Under the pieces are notes generated by a model. That model did no database searches. It was not told the DNA's origin and saw only the letters and a program-made list of their open reading frames with translations. A stretch of 64,000 nucleotides of DNA from Omphiscola glabra (lineage: Eukaryota; Mollusca; Gastropoda; Lymnaeidae), in contig OZ024808.1 in NCBI GenBank assembly GCA_964017045.1, positions 22,309,418 to 22,373,417 on the forward strand. The letters run 5' to 3'. Made by a program: the position numbers and the translations under genes. Shown one piece after another: positions 1-9,527 of this stretch. The stretch's first letter is position 1, and every line of letters starts with the position of its first letter.

Positions 1-140
1 TGTTGATATACCCGTAAACACTAATCTCTGTTCGTATACCCGTACGTACACCCTACTGTTTTTTTTTATATACCCGTCCGTACACACTACTCTCTGTTGA
101 TATATACCCGTGCGTACACAATACTCTCTGTTGATACACC
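1..140. repeat. Degenerate minisatellite at left edge, unit about 28-38 bp
   Basis: About four diverged copies of a unit built on TATACCCGT, GTACACA and ACTCTCTGTTGATA are visible. The array starts at the window edge, so its full length is unknown. A poly-T run inflates the third copy. Confidence 0.75.
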
Positions 141-438
141 CACACACTTTACTTACTGAAAATTAATTTAGAATGTATTGATTACAAAATAATCAACATT
201 AATCCAAATTATTTCCAATGTTCATCAATGCTATTATAATTTTTACATTCAGTTTTCGTCCCTCACAATCAATATCAAAGAGAAGCAACAAAGTATTTGA
301 ACAATCTCAAGGAATCTATGCATGCGTTGCGTATCACTCCTCCAGCAGATCATTAGTATAACCCTTCAGCTACGTCATGGATCTGCTTGCTGTTAATTAA
401 CAACGTCAAATACGTTGTCAAAGAAATATGTTCCTTGA
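141..438. other. AT-rich unique sequence
   Basis: No repeat, long ORF or recognisable element is visible between the edge minisatellite and the first hAT element. Confidence 0.5.
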
Positions 439-446
439 TACTACAG

Positions 447-639
447 CAGCCGTTCTCAGCCAATCTGTGGGTTGCGACCCCCGTTGGAGGCCGCGCGACC
501 CTGACACAGGGATTGCCTAAGACCACCGGAAAACACATATTTATGAAGTAGCAATGAAACTACTTTTATGGTTGGGGGTCACCACAACGTGAAAAACTGT
601 ATCAAATTGTCGCGGCATTAGTAATACTGAGAACCACTG
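447..639. mobile_element. SPIN-like hAT MITE, copy 1 (193 bp)
   Basis: The element starts CAGCCGTTCTCAGCC and ends GAGAACCACTG, which are imperfect terminal inverted repeats. Flanking 8-mers are TACTACAG (439-446) and CTCTACAG (640-647), matching at 6 of 8, as expected for an old hAT insertion. The interior carries GGTTGCGACCCCC, GCCTAAGACCACCGGAAAAC and GGTTGGGGGTCACCAC, the landmarks I associate with SPIN non-autonomous elements. It encodes no transposase, so it would need one in trans. The family assignment is from memory. It is the most diverged of the four copies in this window. Confidence 0.8.
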
Positions 640-647
640 CTCTACAG

Positions 648-1199
648 CATTGAAACACGTACGAATATATATTTCTTTTAATGTACATGCATTTCATTTA
701 AGTCTTACTGTTAATTTTAAAATTCGGCCTTCTGTTAAGGATGGTATCCCTCTGCCAAAAATTCGCCACTTTAAATTTGTACCTTAACAATAAAATTATT
801 TTTAAAAAATCATTCTAGTCTGTCAGGAAGTTTAATTTTATTCTAGTGACATTTCTAGACGGTTATATTGATAGTTGATCTTCGCGGTCAATTGTGTCGA
901 CACCAGGAAATGACACCCTCATACTCGTGAGCTGGCATTTCAAGCCCCAACAAATACAGAGATAAGATAATAAAAACGTCAACCCTGATGGCAAACCTTT
1001 AATCAAAAGAATCTGGAGATGGAAAACCACAGGAGACATAATACTGTTTGGACGGCTCCTGCGACACCACGACTCGTGTCAAGCTGTAGCGTCCATCTGA
1101 TGTTCTTCAGGGTTCACCAGCAGTGTGGACAGAGGGGTATTTTGTTTGCGGGCCGGGGGGGGGGGGGCAGGTAAGTTGGTATTATTAAAAAAAAGTACA
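648..1199. other. AT-rich unique sequence with one poly-G tract
   Basis: No gene is seen. A run of about 12 G lies near 1157-1168, followed by a short poly-A. Confidence 0.5.
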
Positions 1200-1235
1200 A
1201 ACAAATAAACATCACCCTGTATCACCACGCATGAC

Positions 1236-1345
1236 AACGTTGTTTCGGCCATTTCGAAACAACACCATCACCAAAGGTTTCTTAGCCGAAACGTCCACTT
1301 TTTTCTTTCTTATTGTTCTTCTTCAGGTTTTTCTCTACCCTGTGT
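1236..1345 (+). mobile_element. Fragment with hammerhead-like core, copy a
   Basis: At 1276-1287 the sequence can form a 4-bp stem (GGTT with AGCC) closed by TCTT and is followed directly by GAAAC (1288-1292). That is the stem II plus GAAA half of a hammerhead core. The upstream CUGANGA half is degraded. Just before it, 1241-1265 holds an inverted repeat around GTTGTTTCGGCC and CGAAACAAC. Downstream, a T-rich stretch with ATTGTTCTTC resembles the other copies (4440-4540, 5938-6020, 7224-7380, 26096-26180, 33822-33935). Relation to Penelope-like elements is inferred. Confidence 0.4.
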
Positions 1346-1474
1346 ATTTTTTTTTATAAGGTTAGCCAACCTACATCTCATCAATTGACACGATGAATTC
1401 ACAGAGATAATAATAATAATAATGTGCTACGGCTATGGTAACTTTCCCTAAACTTCCTGTAGTGAAGTTATGAA
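1346..1474. other. Unique sequence with short (TAA)n
   Basis: A short AATAATAATAAT run lies near 1409-1422. No gene is seen. Confidence 0.45.
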
Positions 1475-1800
1475 AAGGACCATCATCATCTGTGGCACTA
1501 CAGTCGATGGAGGGTTCTGACCTGCTTCACCACATCTTTGCATTCAGTCCGATGTATGACTTTTCGTCTCTACGAGCGGACGCAACGTTTGTGTAAATCC
1601 AGCTTAAAGGCATCGTCAATTCGTCTCGGCTTTGGTCGACTGCGCAGCTCTTTGTCCCTGATAGTTTCTGCCTGTAAAACAAGTTTTGCTCCTCTATAAT
1701 CTTATGAAGATGACCATCGTGCCCAATTTAAGAGTTCCACAGTTATTGCTCACAGGTACTCTTAAAATTCATCCGCCAACCCAGCGACCCGCCGTCCACT
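1475..1800. repeat. Diverged dispersed repeat related to the 59.2-kb array unit
   Basis: The stretch ATGGAGGGTTCTGACCTGC, then TTCACCACATCTTTGCATTC (1509-1547), aligns with the unit of the 73-bp array at 59.2-59.7 kb (ATGGAGGGCTTTGGCCTGC, then CTCACCACTTCCTTCCACTC). It is probably an old interspersed retroelement whose boundaries I cannot place. The approximate right end is a guess. Confidence 0.4.
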
Positions 1801-1916
1801 CCTCGTTAGTTGAATGATATCGATCCCGCCCGATGGATTGTTTTAATGAACGACTACGGTGACACGTCTGCTCGCCCGTGTTTGCGTCGTAATCTGTTGT
1901 AACACAGCACGCACTT

Positions 1917-2473
1917 ATCTGGCTAATTGTCCACAGCGTGGCTGGATTTCCTGTGTTATAGTGTGGCTTAATGTCCTTAGTGTGGCTACATGCAGGGCTG
2001 ACCCTAAAAATCGCGGGGCCCTATGCGAAACGGATTGCGCGGGGCCCATTCTGGGTAGAGGATAAGGATAATAAGTGAAAATTAAGATTTTGTATTAGAA
2101 AATAAATTCGGGGCGGGGCCTATGAAAGTGCGGGGCCCACTGCGGCCGCATAGGTTCAGTGGCCCTGGCTACATGTCCTTAGTTATAGTGTGGCTTAATA
2201 TCCTTAGTGTGGCTACCTGTCCTTAGTTATAGTGTGGCTAATATCGTTAGTGTGGCTACATGTCCTTAGTTACAGTATGGCTTAATATACTTAGTGTGGC
2301 TGAGTTTCCGCAGTGTGACTAAATGTCCTTAGTCTGGCTTAATGTCTTTAGTGTGGCTGAGTTTCCGCAGTGTGGCTGAATGTCTGCAGTGTTGCTGAAT
2401 GTCTTTAGTGTGGCTGAATGTCTGCAGTGTGGCTGAATGTCTGCAGTGTGGTTTATTGTCCGCAGTATGGCTG
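1917..2473. repeat. Minisatellite, unit about 20-21 bp, split by a transposon
   Basis: Degenerate copies of GTGTGGCTGAATGTCCTTA are present, with variants TTTCCGCAG and ATGTCTGCAG. A hAT element at 1993-2167 interrupts the array. The ORFs running through it are repeat translations. Confidence 0.85.
1993..2167. mobile_element. hAT-like MITE inserted in a minisatellite (175 bp)
   Basis: The termini are CAGGGCTGACCC and, on the complement, CAGGGCCACTG. Both sides carry GCTACATG (1985-1992 and 2168-2175), an exact 8-bp duplication. Because GCTACATG also occurs in the host repeat, the duplication is slightly less diagnostic here. The interior is rich in CGGGGCCC, unlike the flanking repeat. No coding capacity. 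Confidence 0.75.
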
Positions 2474-3091
2474 TCTCCCCACCTTCCAGTTTATACCACG
2501 TGCTCTATTTGTATCATGACAATTCTATCAAATTTTAGGTTAGAAGCTGGACACCAGATACGAAATAAATATTTGTTATTTTCTAGGGGGGGGGGGGGAA
2601 GGCCACTATTGAGAGAGTGCTTTTCTGAGTAAATCACTTACTGATCATTAAAGTTTATTAAAAAAATCATTTCAGATTAAATGTAGTGAAATACGTTTAT
2701 TTAAAAAAATCGCTTCGTCAGAGTGAACGATGATCGCAGTCAACAAACTATAACAAATATTTATGAAGATTTATGCAAAACGCTAGCCAACTTGAAAATA
2801 TCACCCCCCCCCCCCCCCCACACCTTTATTTTTTTTTCCAGAGACTCACCACACCAGAGGTCAAAATGCAATTAACAATCTTTATAAGATTCGGCATTTC
2901 CAAGAAATTAACAGCCAGACAGAGGATTAGCCCGTAACAAATTTTCCAGGAAACTCATTTTTTTGTGAGCACCCGAATCAGAGATTTACTACTTGGCATG
3001 ACCATAAATGCAAATGTTCCACTTTACATTCAGGATCATATTAACAAGAAGATGCTACCCTATATTATTTTGTCTTCATTATCTTCTCACC
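2474..3091. other. AT-rich unique sequence with poly-G and poly-C tracts
   Basis: Runs of about 11 G near 2588 and about 15 C near 2804-2818 are present. No gene or element is recognised. Confidence 0.5.
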
Positions 3092-3785
3092 GCTGGCGTG
3101 CCTAGGACATTCGGGGCTGGCGTACCTAGGACATTCGGGGCTGGCGTACCTAGGACATTTGAGGCTGGCTTACCTAGGACATTCGAGGCTGGCGTACCTA
3201 GGACATTCGGGGCTGGCGTGCCTAGGACATTCGGGGCTGGCGTACCTAGGACATTCGGGGCTGGCGTACCTAGGACAATCGGGGCTGGCGTACCTAGAAA
3301 ATTCGGGGCTGGCGTGCCTAGGACATTCGGGACTGGCGTACCTAGAAAATTCGGGGCTGGCGTGCCTAGGACATTCGGGGCTGGCGTACCTAGGACATTT
3401 GGGGCTGGCGCGCCTAGGACATTCGGGGCTGGCTTACCTAGGACATTCGGGGCTGGCGTACCTAGAAAATTCGGGGCTGGCGTACCTAGGACATTCGGGG
3501 CTGGCGTACCTAGGACATTCGGGGCTGGCGTACCTAGGACATTCGGGGCTGGCGTACCTAGGACATTCGGGGCTGGCGTGCCTAGGACATTCGGGGCTGG
3601 CGTACCTAGGACATTCGGGGCTGGGGTGCCTAGGACATTCGGGGCTGGCGTACCTAGGACATTCGGGGCTGGCGTACCTAGGACATTCGGGGCTGGCGTA
3701 CCTAGGACATTCGGGGCTGGCGTATCTAGGAAATTCGGGGCTGGCGTACCTAGGACATTCGGGGCTAGCGTACCTAGGACATTCG
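3092..3785. repeat. 24-bp minisatellite, about 29 copies
   Basis: The unit contains GGCGTACCTAGGACATTCG followed by GGGCT. Because 24 is a multiple of three and most units lack stops, ORFs of 292 and 225 codons on the plus strand and 237 and 122 codons on the minus strand run through it. The plus-strand 292-codon frame (3008-3886) has a short hydrophobic lead and repeats GAGVPRTF, but the equally open frames on both strands argue this is not a gene. Variants such as AGAAAATTC and GGCTTACC recur and hint at block duplication. Confidence 0.95.
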
Positions 3786-4438
3786 TCTCCATCCCGTCCC
3801 AACGCTTTTCTGTACTTTTATGTGACTTCGTCGTAGGATCGAGCCCTCAAAAATATATGTTCCGTTGGGATGCCAACCGTCTGTAAAAAGTTGATCAAAA
3901 TGTTATGTTCTCGTAAAATTCCGTACAACTTTGAGATTTTCGTAAAAAAAGAGAACAAAAAGAGAAATTTTACTCATAAACTTAAAGCGAAAAAAAAAAG
4001 GGGGGGGGGACACCTGGTCGTTTTATCATTTCTCCCTGCTTGCTTTAAACTACTATTCATTATGAAAATGCTTCCATGCAGGCTGGTAACGCCCCTGTCT
4101 TTTGAATAGCTCTGAAATTGAAATAGATTCTTAAAATGTTTCCTCTACCGTATCAAGACTCATGTCTGCCCCCACAATCCTTTGAGCGCGTTAAAGGACG
4201 AGATTATAGCGCCTTAAAAGACGAGATCCCCTGCTGGGGGACAGAAACCATTGGGCCTAGCAGCTTGTCATGTTCCCTTAAACGCCTAACCCGCATTGTG
4301 GTGTCTATGCTATTTAACACCATTGATTCACAAACTAGAGAGATGAAGGACCCTGCTGCATTCTGAGAATCATCAAAATCTATAATTTTTTATTTTTTTA
4401 TTTAAAAAATTGTTTGCTATACATATTAAAGTTTTCAA
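3786..4438. other. Unique sequence without recognisable gene
   Basis: A 76-codon ORF at 4136-4366 shows no family features. Poly-A followed by poly-G lies near 3990-4009. Confidence 0.45.
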
Positions 4439-4439
4439 T

Positions 4440-4545
4440 ATTTTATGATAATAATGGGCGAGACTGCAATCAGGGTAGGAAAAAAAAATAAATGAGCAAA
4501 ACAACGAACGTTTTGACAAGAAGCCTTCATCAGTGAACAAACAAC
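4440..4545 (-). mobile_element. Fragment with hammerhead-like core, copy b
   Basis: On the minus strand, CTGATGA (4527-4533) is followed by AGGCTTCTTGTC (4515-4526) and AAAAC (4510-4514). This fits a hammerhead core of CUGAUGA, stem II and GAAAC, with one G-to-A change in GAAA and a weakened stem. The downstream TTCGTTGTTTTG and CCTGATTGCAGT are shared with copy f at 33822-33935, so the two are one dispersed family. Penelope-like origin is inferred from published work on hammerheads in those elements. Confidence 0.45.
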
Positions 4546-4721
4546 AACAGAAGTAAAAAAAAAAAAAACACTTAGCTGTAATGAAGTATCCAAGAGGGCA
4601 GCAAAAGGAATGTTACTTCTTGCTGTTATGAAATGTGTTTCTTGAGACGTTAAAAAAAATGGAGCGGCTTTATTAATGAATGTAACTGAATGATCAATAC
4701 AGAAGCCTCAGTGTATAAATA

Positions 4722-4935
4722 TTCACAGTACTCACTGTGTAGTCGCCGTGTTGTCACATTACTGGCAGTGTAGTCACCGCGTTGCCACAATATTGGCATT
4801 ATTTACAGTACAGTCATCATGTTATGTAGTCGAAGTACTGTCAGTGTAGTCACAGTATTGGCAGTGTAGTTACAGTATTCGCAGTGTAGACACAGTACTC
4901 ACAATGTAGACACAATACTCACAGTATAGGGACAA
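4722..4935. repeat. Degenerate minisatellite, unit about 20 bp
   Basis: Diverged copies of CAGTGTAGTCACAGTATT occur about ten times with many substitutions, suggesting an old array. Confidence 0.7.
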
Positions 4936-5925
4936 TAAGAACTAGTCCGATGGCTGTTAATAATTTTTTTTTAAATATCAAAAGTGCCAAAAAAAAAAAA
5001 AAAAAGAAAAAAAATGCATATAAAAAATTAACCTAAAATATTTGAAACTCTCACCCCGTGGGGTTTGCCAGATTGAGAACCGTTGCTTTAGGGTATCCTG
5101 ACATAACGAACAGAAGAACCACTCGTAAAGTGTCTTAAATGAGGGCCTCCATATGGTTGGAATAAATACTTCTCACTTCACCAGACCATTTTTTTTTTGT
5201 AACACACCATTCAGAAACAGGTGAATCGTGACAATGTAAAAAAAAAAGTTTTTATTTGACAGAAACGACTGCAAAAATCTGCATAAATATATAATTATGT
5301 TCACCTTCCTTTGTGTGTGTGTGGTTTGGGTGTGTGTGTGTGTGGGGGGGGGACGAATTTGATTCATTTAAGCCGTTTTAATGGGATATAAAGCGTTTGA
5401 GAACCAGTGGAGTAGAGAGTTTACCCTTGAGTCTTAGCCCCGAGCCTCTCTGTGACGCAAAGACACAAAAACAACACGCAACAAACAGAGATGGCTGGCA
5501 GATTTTAGATCGGGGATTTGTTTGGCCGTGGTGGGGGCGATTTACAACAGTCTCTTCACATTTCAACAGAGATGAACATAAAGGTGCATTAGATGTGCCT
5601 ATCACGGCACTGATTTCCTGTACCTACACACCAGGGTGAGAGTTAAAAGGAAAACATATTTATTCAGCTTTTCGGCACCATATCACCATATGCCATATGG
5701 AATAAATCAAATACGCTCCTACTAATGTTTCTCAATTTCTAAATTCTAAAATATTTTGGTCCGTTAAGATTCTGGACCTTATTTTTCATAGTAACAATAT
5801 ATATATATTCTTTTACTTCCTGTAATCTCGGTTTGTAAAATTCTACTTTAGGCAACAACAAAGGAGATCTCTAAAGTTTTTTTTGGTTTTTTTTCTACTG
5901 TACTCTGTTTCTTGTATACTTCTAT
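4936..5925. other. Unique sequence with poly-A, (GT)n and two possible hAT ends
   Basis: GATTGAGAACCGTTG near 5071 and TTTGAGAACCAGTGG near 5394 resemble hAT terminal repeats, but I cannot pair either with a partner end. A (GT)n/(GGGT)n tract lies at 5311-5351. Antiparallel ORFs at 5378-5639 share no recognisable family. Confidence 0.4.
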
Positions 5926-6025
5926 TTGTCCTGTTCACTGACGAAAACTATAAACCGAAACGTTCACATCTTATTGTCCTGTCTTTTGATTCAAGCTTCA
6001 ACATACCTTGTTCTACCATATAATA
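5926..6025 (+). mobile_element. Fragment with hammerhead-like core, copy c
   Basis: CTGACGA (5938-5944) matches the CUGANGA hammerhead consensus. GAAAC (5957-5961) follows after 12 nt, but the intervening stem II is not convincingly paired. The downstream TCAAGCTTCAACATACCTTG closely matches copies d and e, showing one dispersed family. Confidence 0.4.
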
Positions 6026-6237
6026 TTTCATTCACACAAATTGAACGCAGTACTTCATTTATTATCTGTTCACAATGCCCCATTAATTTCTATTACGCTC
6101 TACTTTTACAATACAGTGACCCACTTCTGACAGAACGCAACATATCTAAGCGATGATTAGTATTAACAAACGAGAAAAAAATGCTTTCCAGTTCCATAAG
6201 TATATCATCACCAGGCACATGAATCAGACCTCCTGCT

Positions 6238-6855
6238 CAGTGCCGTTTTAAGGTATGGGCCCAGTGGGCCGCGCTTGTAGGGGCCCCACGTTCCTAGGAA
6301 ACTCACTCTTATAGAGGCATCATACTTTACATATTTTTTAATGAATATTGAAAGATTTTGTCAATTTAATTGGATTTAAAATTCCCAATTTTAACCCACG
6401 ATATATATCAGCACATTCCAAAATTAAAATTATAAAAGTGAATCAAAGTTGGACAGTTTGAAAAACTTTTAAAGGGGAATATTTTATATAAAAAAAATCT
6501 ATTTCGCCTATCTGTCAATAATGATAATTTATCACCCTCTGTGATTATTTATAGTTTATTTCTGATAATGTTTTAAAACTGACTATAATTTTTTTTAAAA
6601 TGATTTTGTTTGTTGTATCAATAAATTGAATTCATATAAGTTTAACCTGATAGGATGTTTATTTTTATTTTAGATTTTTATTTCTCTTGGTGAGTTGGTG
6701 AGGAGAACTGTTTCGCACCCCCCCCCCCTAAATTGTTTGAGCATGGGGCGAGTGCCCCCCATTCGCCCCCTAGTCACGGCCCAGGTTTGTTGTGGTGCTA
6801 GGGGCCCCAGTGCATTGCTGTGCCCAGGGCCTCCTATGTTGTTAAGACGGTCCCG
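6238..6855. mobile_element. hAT-like non-autonomous element, 618 bp
   Basis: The start CAGTGCCGTTTTAA pairs with the complement of the end, CGGGACCGTCTTAA. Flanking 8-mers are CTCCTGCT (6230-6237) and CTCCTGTT (6856-6863), matching at 7 of 8. GC-rich subterminal regions (GGGCCCAGTGGGCC, GGGGCCCCAGTGC) enclose an AT-rich, stop-filled middle with no transposase. It also contains a C-run near 6718-6728. Confidence 0.75.
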
Positions 6856-6997
6856 CTCCTGTTGTTGATAGTGGATATACTATGGTATCTTGTTTATAAG
6901 GAATAATCAGCAGAAATGCTCCGGAAAATTATTTGGATTTTTCCGACTGCCAAATGAATTTGCTACTAATATTTGATACATCATGTGTAATCTAGGT

Positions 6998-7434
6998 CAG
7001 TGTCCCCCAAATGGCGCCCGCGGGCCGGTACAGGTCCTTGAATCTTTCGTTGCCGGTCCGCGCAACGTGAATAGTGATGGTTCCGTAAGAAGAAATATAA
7101 ATAATAAAAATCTGGACAGCCGGTCCCTGGTGGAAATATTGAAACTTGAACTACAGGTCCTAGAATAAAGGATAACAAAATGAAGGACTGCGCTCAAGCC
7201 GTGTGAAGGAGATAGGGAAACAGGGTAAGTGGAAGCGTGAAGTAGAAAGACAGTACGATGAACGACGATGGTTTCGGCTATAGATACAATTCTGTTCCAC
7301 CCGCCTTTGTGTGTTTTTTGCTATAGTCGAAACGTTCTTCTTCTATTGCCCAGTGTTTCTACTTCAACCTTCCACATACCTTGTTCTTCTACTTCCTCCA
7401 CAGGTCCAAACAGCTTAAAAGTTTAGGAACACTG
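6998..7434. mobile_element. Possible hAT fragment with nested foldback insertion
   Basis: The left end CAGTGTCCCCCAAA and the complement of the right end, CAGTGTTCCTAAAC, look like hAT termini, and GCCCGCGGGCCGG follows the left end. The flanking 8-mers do not match, so the outer limits are uncertain. The interior is split by the foldback at 7161-7399, with ACAGGTCC on both sides (7153-7160 and 7400-7407). Confidence 0.4.
7161..7399 (+). mobile_element. Foldback element with hammerhead-like core, copy d
   Basis: An imperfect inverted repeat of about 60 bp spans 7224-7282 and 7321-7380. It includes GTTTCGGCTATAG against CTATAGTCGAAAC. GAAAC lies at 7329-7333. The right arm carries CTTCCACATACCTTGTTCT, shared with copies c and e. 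ACAGGTCC flanks the segment on both sides as a likely target duplication. Palindromic pairing of two copies has been described for Penelope-like elements; assigning this one is inference. Confidence 0.45.
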
Positions 7435-7619
7435 ATTCTTAGTCTAGTTTGTAAAAAATAATTCAACAGTTGGTATTTGTGACAGTTAGTTATCAAGTCT
7501 GAAGTAAGTGAAAAAAACCGACGTTAAGTCTACTTTTGATGGATATTTTCCAAAAGTTAAATCACTTTTCTCAAAGAGACAGACGTATTTTTTTTTTACC
7601 ATCACGTCATCACGGATCC

Positions 7620-7965
7620 AATTCCGTCGTCCTAATTGCTACCTTTCAATTAAGGTTATTTTTAGCGCGCGCCGCCATTAACGTGACCTACATACCGGTG
7701 AGCGTTTCGATCTCCGCGCCAACCAATAATTGATGAGCACCAGTTTTACTCGCCCGGTCAAATGCCTCGCGCGGACCTGTCCATCTTCGCTCACGCCCCG
7801 CCCACGTAATGATGAAGTCTGTGGTATTGTCATGATCGATAATTGTTCCTGGGCGGGCGGCCTCGTTGAAAATGGCTCCCGTATTAATTATTAGCGCGAG
7901 AGAGCTATTCATGCGTGAAAAGCTACGGTTTCCCCTTGTGTTACCAGGACTGGCATCCATTTACG
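7620..7965. promoter_or_regulatory. CpG-rich unique island, possible regulatory or conserved element
   Basis: This stretch is markedly richer in GC and CpG than its surroundings (GCGCGCGCCGCC, GCGCGGACC, GGGCGGGCGGCC). It also contains homeodomain-type AT cores such as ATTAATTATTA (7883-7893) and GATAATTG. A 90-codon minus ORF (7688-7960) spans it but resembles no family I know. A cis-regulatory element or an exon is possible; I cannot decide from sequence alone. Confidence 0.25.
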
Positions 7966-8049
7966 CGGAGACCTAAAGTAATATTTTTTTAAAAGCGTTC
8001 TTTGGCACACACACAGGAACAAATACATAATGTACACTTGAGTGATCTT

Positions 8050-8625
8050 GGGCTAAACAGAAGGACACCGAAAGTGACAATGAAATCGTCTTAAAAAGAC
8101 TATCTACTTTAGTGGCTAAACAGAAGGACACCGAAAGTGACAATGAAATCGTCTTAAAAAAGACTATCTACTTTAGTGGCTAAACAGAAGGACACCGAAA
8201 GTGACAATGAAATCGTCTTAAAAAGACTATCTACTTTAGTGGCTAAACAGAAGGACACCAAAAGTGACAATGCAATCGTCTTAAAAAAGACTATCTACTT
8301 TAGTGGCTAAACAGAAGGACACCGAAAGTGACAATGCAATCGTCTTAAAAAAGACTATCTACTTTAGTGGCTAAACAGAAGTACACCGAAAGTGACAATG
8401 AAATCGTCTTAAAAAAGACTATCTACTTTAGTGGCTAAACAGAAGGACACCGAAAGTGACAATGCAATCGTCTTAAAAAAGACTATCTACTTTAGTGGCT
8501 AAACAGAAGGACACCGAAAGTGACAATGAAATCGTCTTAAAAAAGACTATCTACTTTAGTGGCTAAACAGAAGGACACCGAAAGCGACAATGAAATCGTC
8601 TTAAAAAAGACTATCTACTTTAGTG
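8050..8625. repeat. 63/64-bp minisatellite, 9 copies
   Basis: The unit begins GGCTAAACAGAAGGACACC and ends CTATCTACTTTAGT. Each copy holds a small hairpin (GTCTT, A-run, AAGAC). Copies differ by one or two substitutions and an A-run length change, so the array is young. Both GAAATCGTC and GCAATCGTC variants occur. Confidence 0.95.
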
Positions 8626-8717
8626 AAAGGATGTTTGTGTTTCTGATCGCCAAGATGAACGTTTTTTTTTTAAAAAAAGAGTACTTTAGCTGACGTTAGC
8701 TTTTGATCAACTGTTGA

Positions 8718-8904
8718 CAGTGGCGTAGCGAGCTTAACTCGCGCCCGGGGAACAATACCTTTTTAGCGCCCCCTAATATCTTTTTAGCGCCCCCCCCCAT
8801 TCGAAAACCATACAATATTATAGTAAAATATACCATTTGGCGCCCCTTTGTGAGTAGCGCCCGGGGCATGATGCCCCCCTTGCCCACCCCTCACTACGCC
8901 ACCG
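8718..8904. mobile_element. hAT MITE family H2, copy 1 (187 bp)
   Basis: The element starts CAGTGGCGTAGCGAG and ends CTCACTACGCCACCG. An exact 8-bp duplication, ACTGTTGA, lies at 8710-8717 and 8905-8912. The interior (TTTTTAGCGCCCCC twice, CATACAATATTATAG, GCCCGGGGCATGATG) is shared with copies at 31310 and 47592. The minus ORF here is a shadow also seen in copy 2. Confidence 0.9.
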
Positions 8905-9390
8905 ACTGTTGAGTTGTGTTTTAATTTAATTACCAGGAAGAAGGCGCAAAAAAAAAATAGAAATAGTTAATTAAATAAAACTATCAAGAAAGAATACACG
9001 AATGCCGTGTGACGGTCAACAATAAAATTTAAAAAAGATAAGAATTAAAAAGAAAAGCCAAAACATTTAGAGATTTTAAATATACGGTAGAAAGACTTCT
9101 GAGAAGTTAATGTTAATTACGAAAAATGTAACGTCTATTGATGGGTGCTTAAAAAATAAACATTTTAAATAAAGTTTTTAAAAAAAAATACTTTAACAGG
9201 CCAATAATTACAATATAGGACTAGTTTTTAATTTGTGTAAAAAGCAACTATCTATTTTTTCCCCACTTGGTTCAAGCATAAAACGAAACGACCAATAAAC
9301 AAAATATTTTAAATTGTTTATTTAAACAAAATATTGCTGCAGTTGTAACACAGGCAAATAATCTAGGGAGTTTAAGGTAATAACTGTAAT
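8905..9390. other. AT-rich unique sequence
   Basis: No gene or element is seen; several poly-A runs are present. Confidence 0.5.
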
Positions 9391-9483
9391 TGTTATGGAT
9401 TACATCAATGGGTTACATTGATGGGTTACACTTTAAGGCTACATTTAATGGGTAACATTAATTGGGTTACATTAATGGGTTAC
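9391..9483. repeat. Short array of GGGTTACATTAAT-type units
   Basis: About five diverged copies of a unit close to ATGGGTTACATTA, 12-22 bp apart. Confidence 0.65.
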
Positions 9484-9527
9484 TTTATATGAAAGCCCAA
9501 GGGTATAAGTGTGAGTTTGAAGGCCTC

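Noticed and set aside
5071..5085. GATTGAGAACCGTTG, SPIN-like right end
   Set aside because: No left end or 8-bp duplication could be found.
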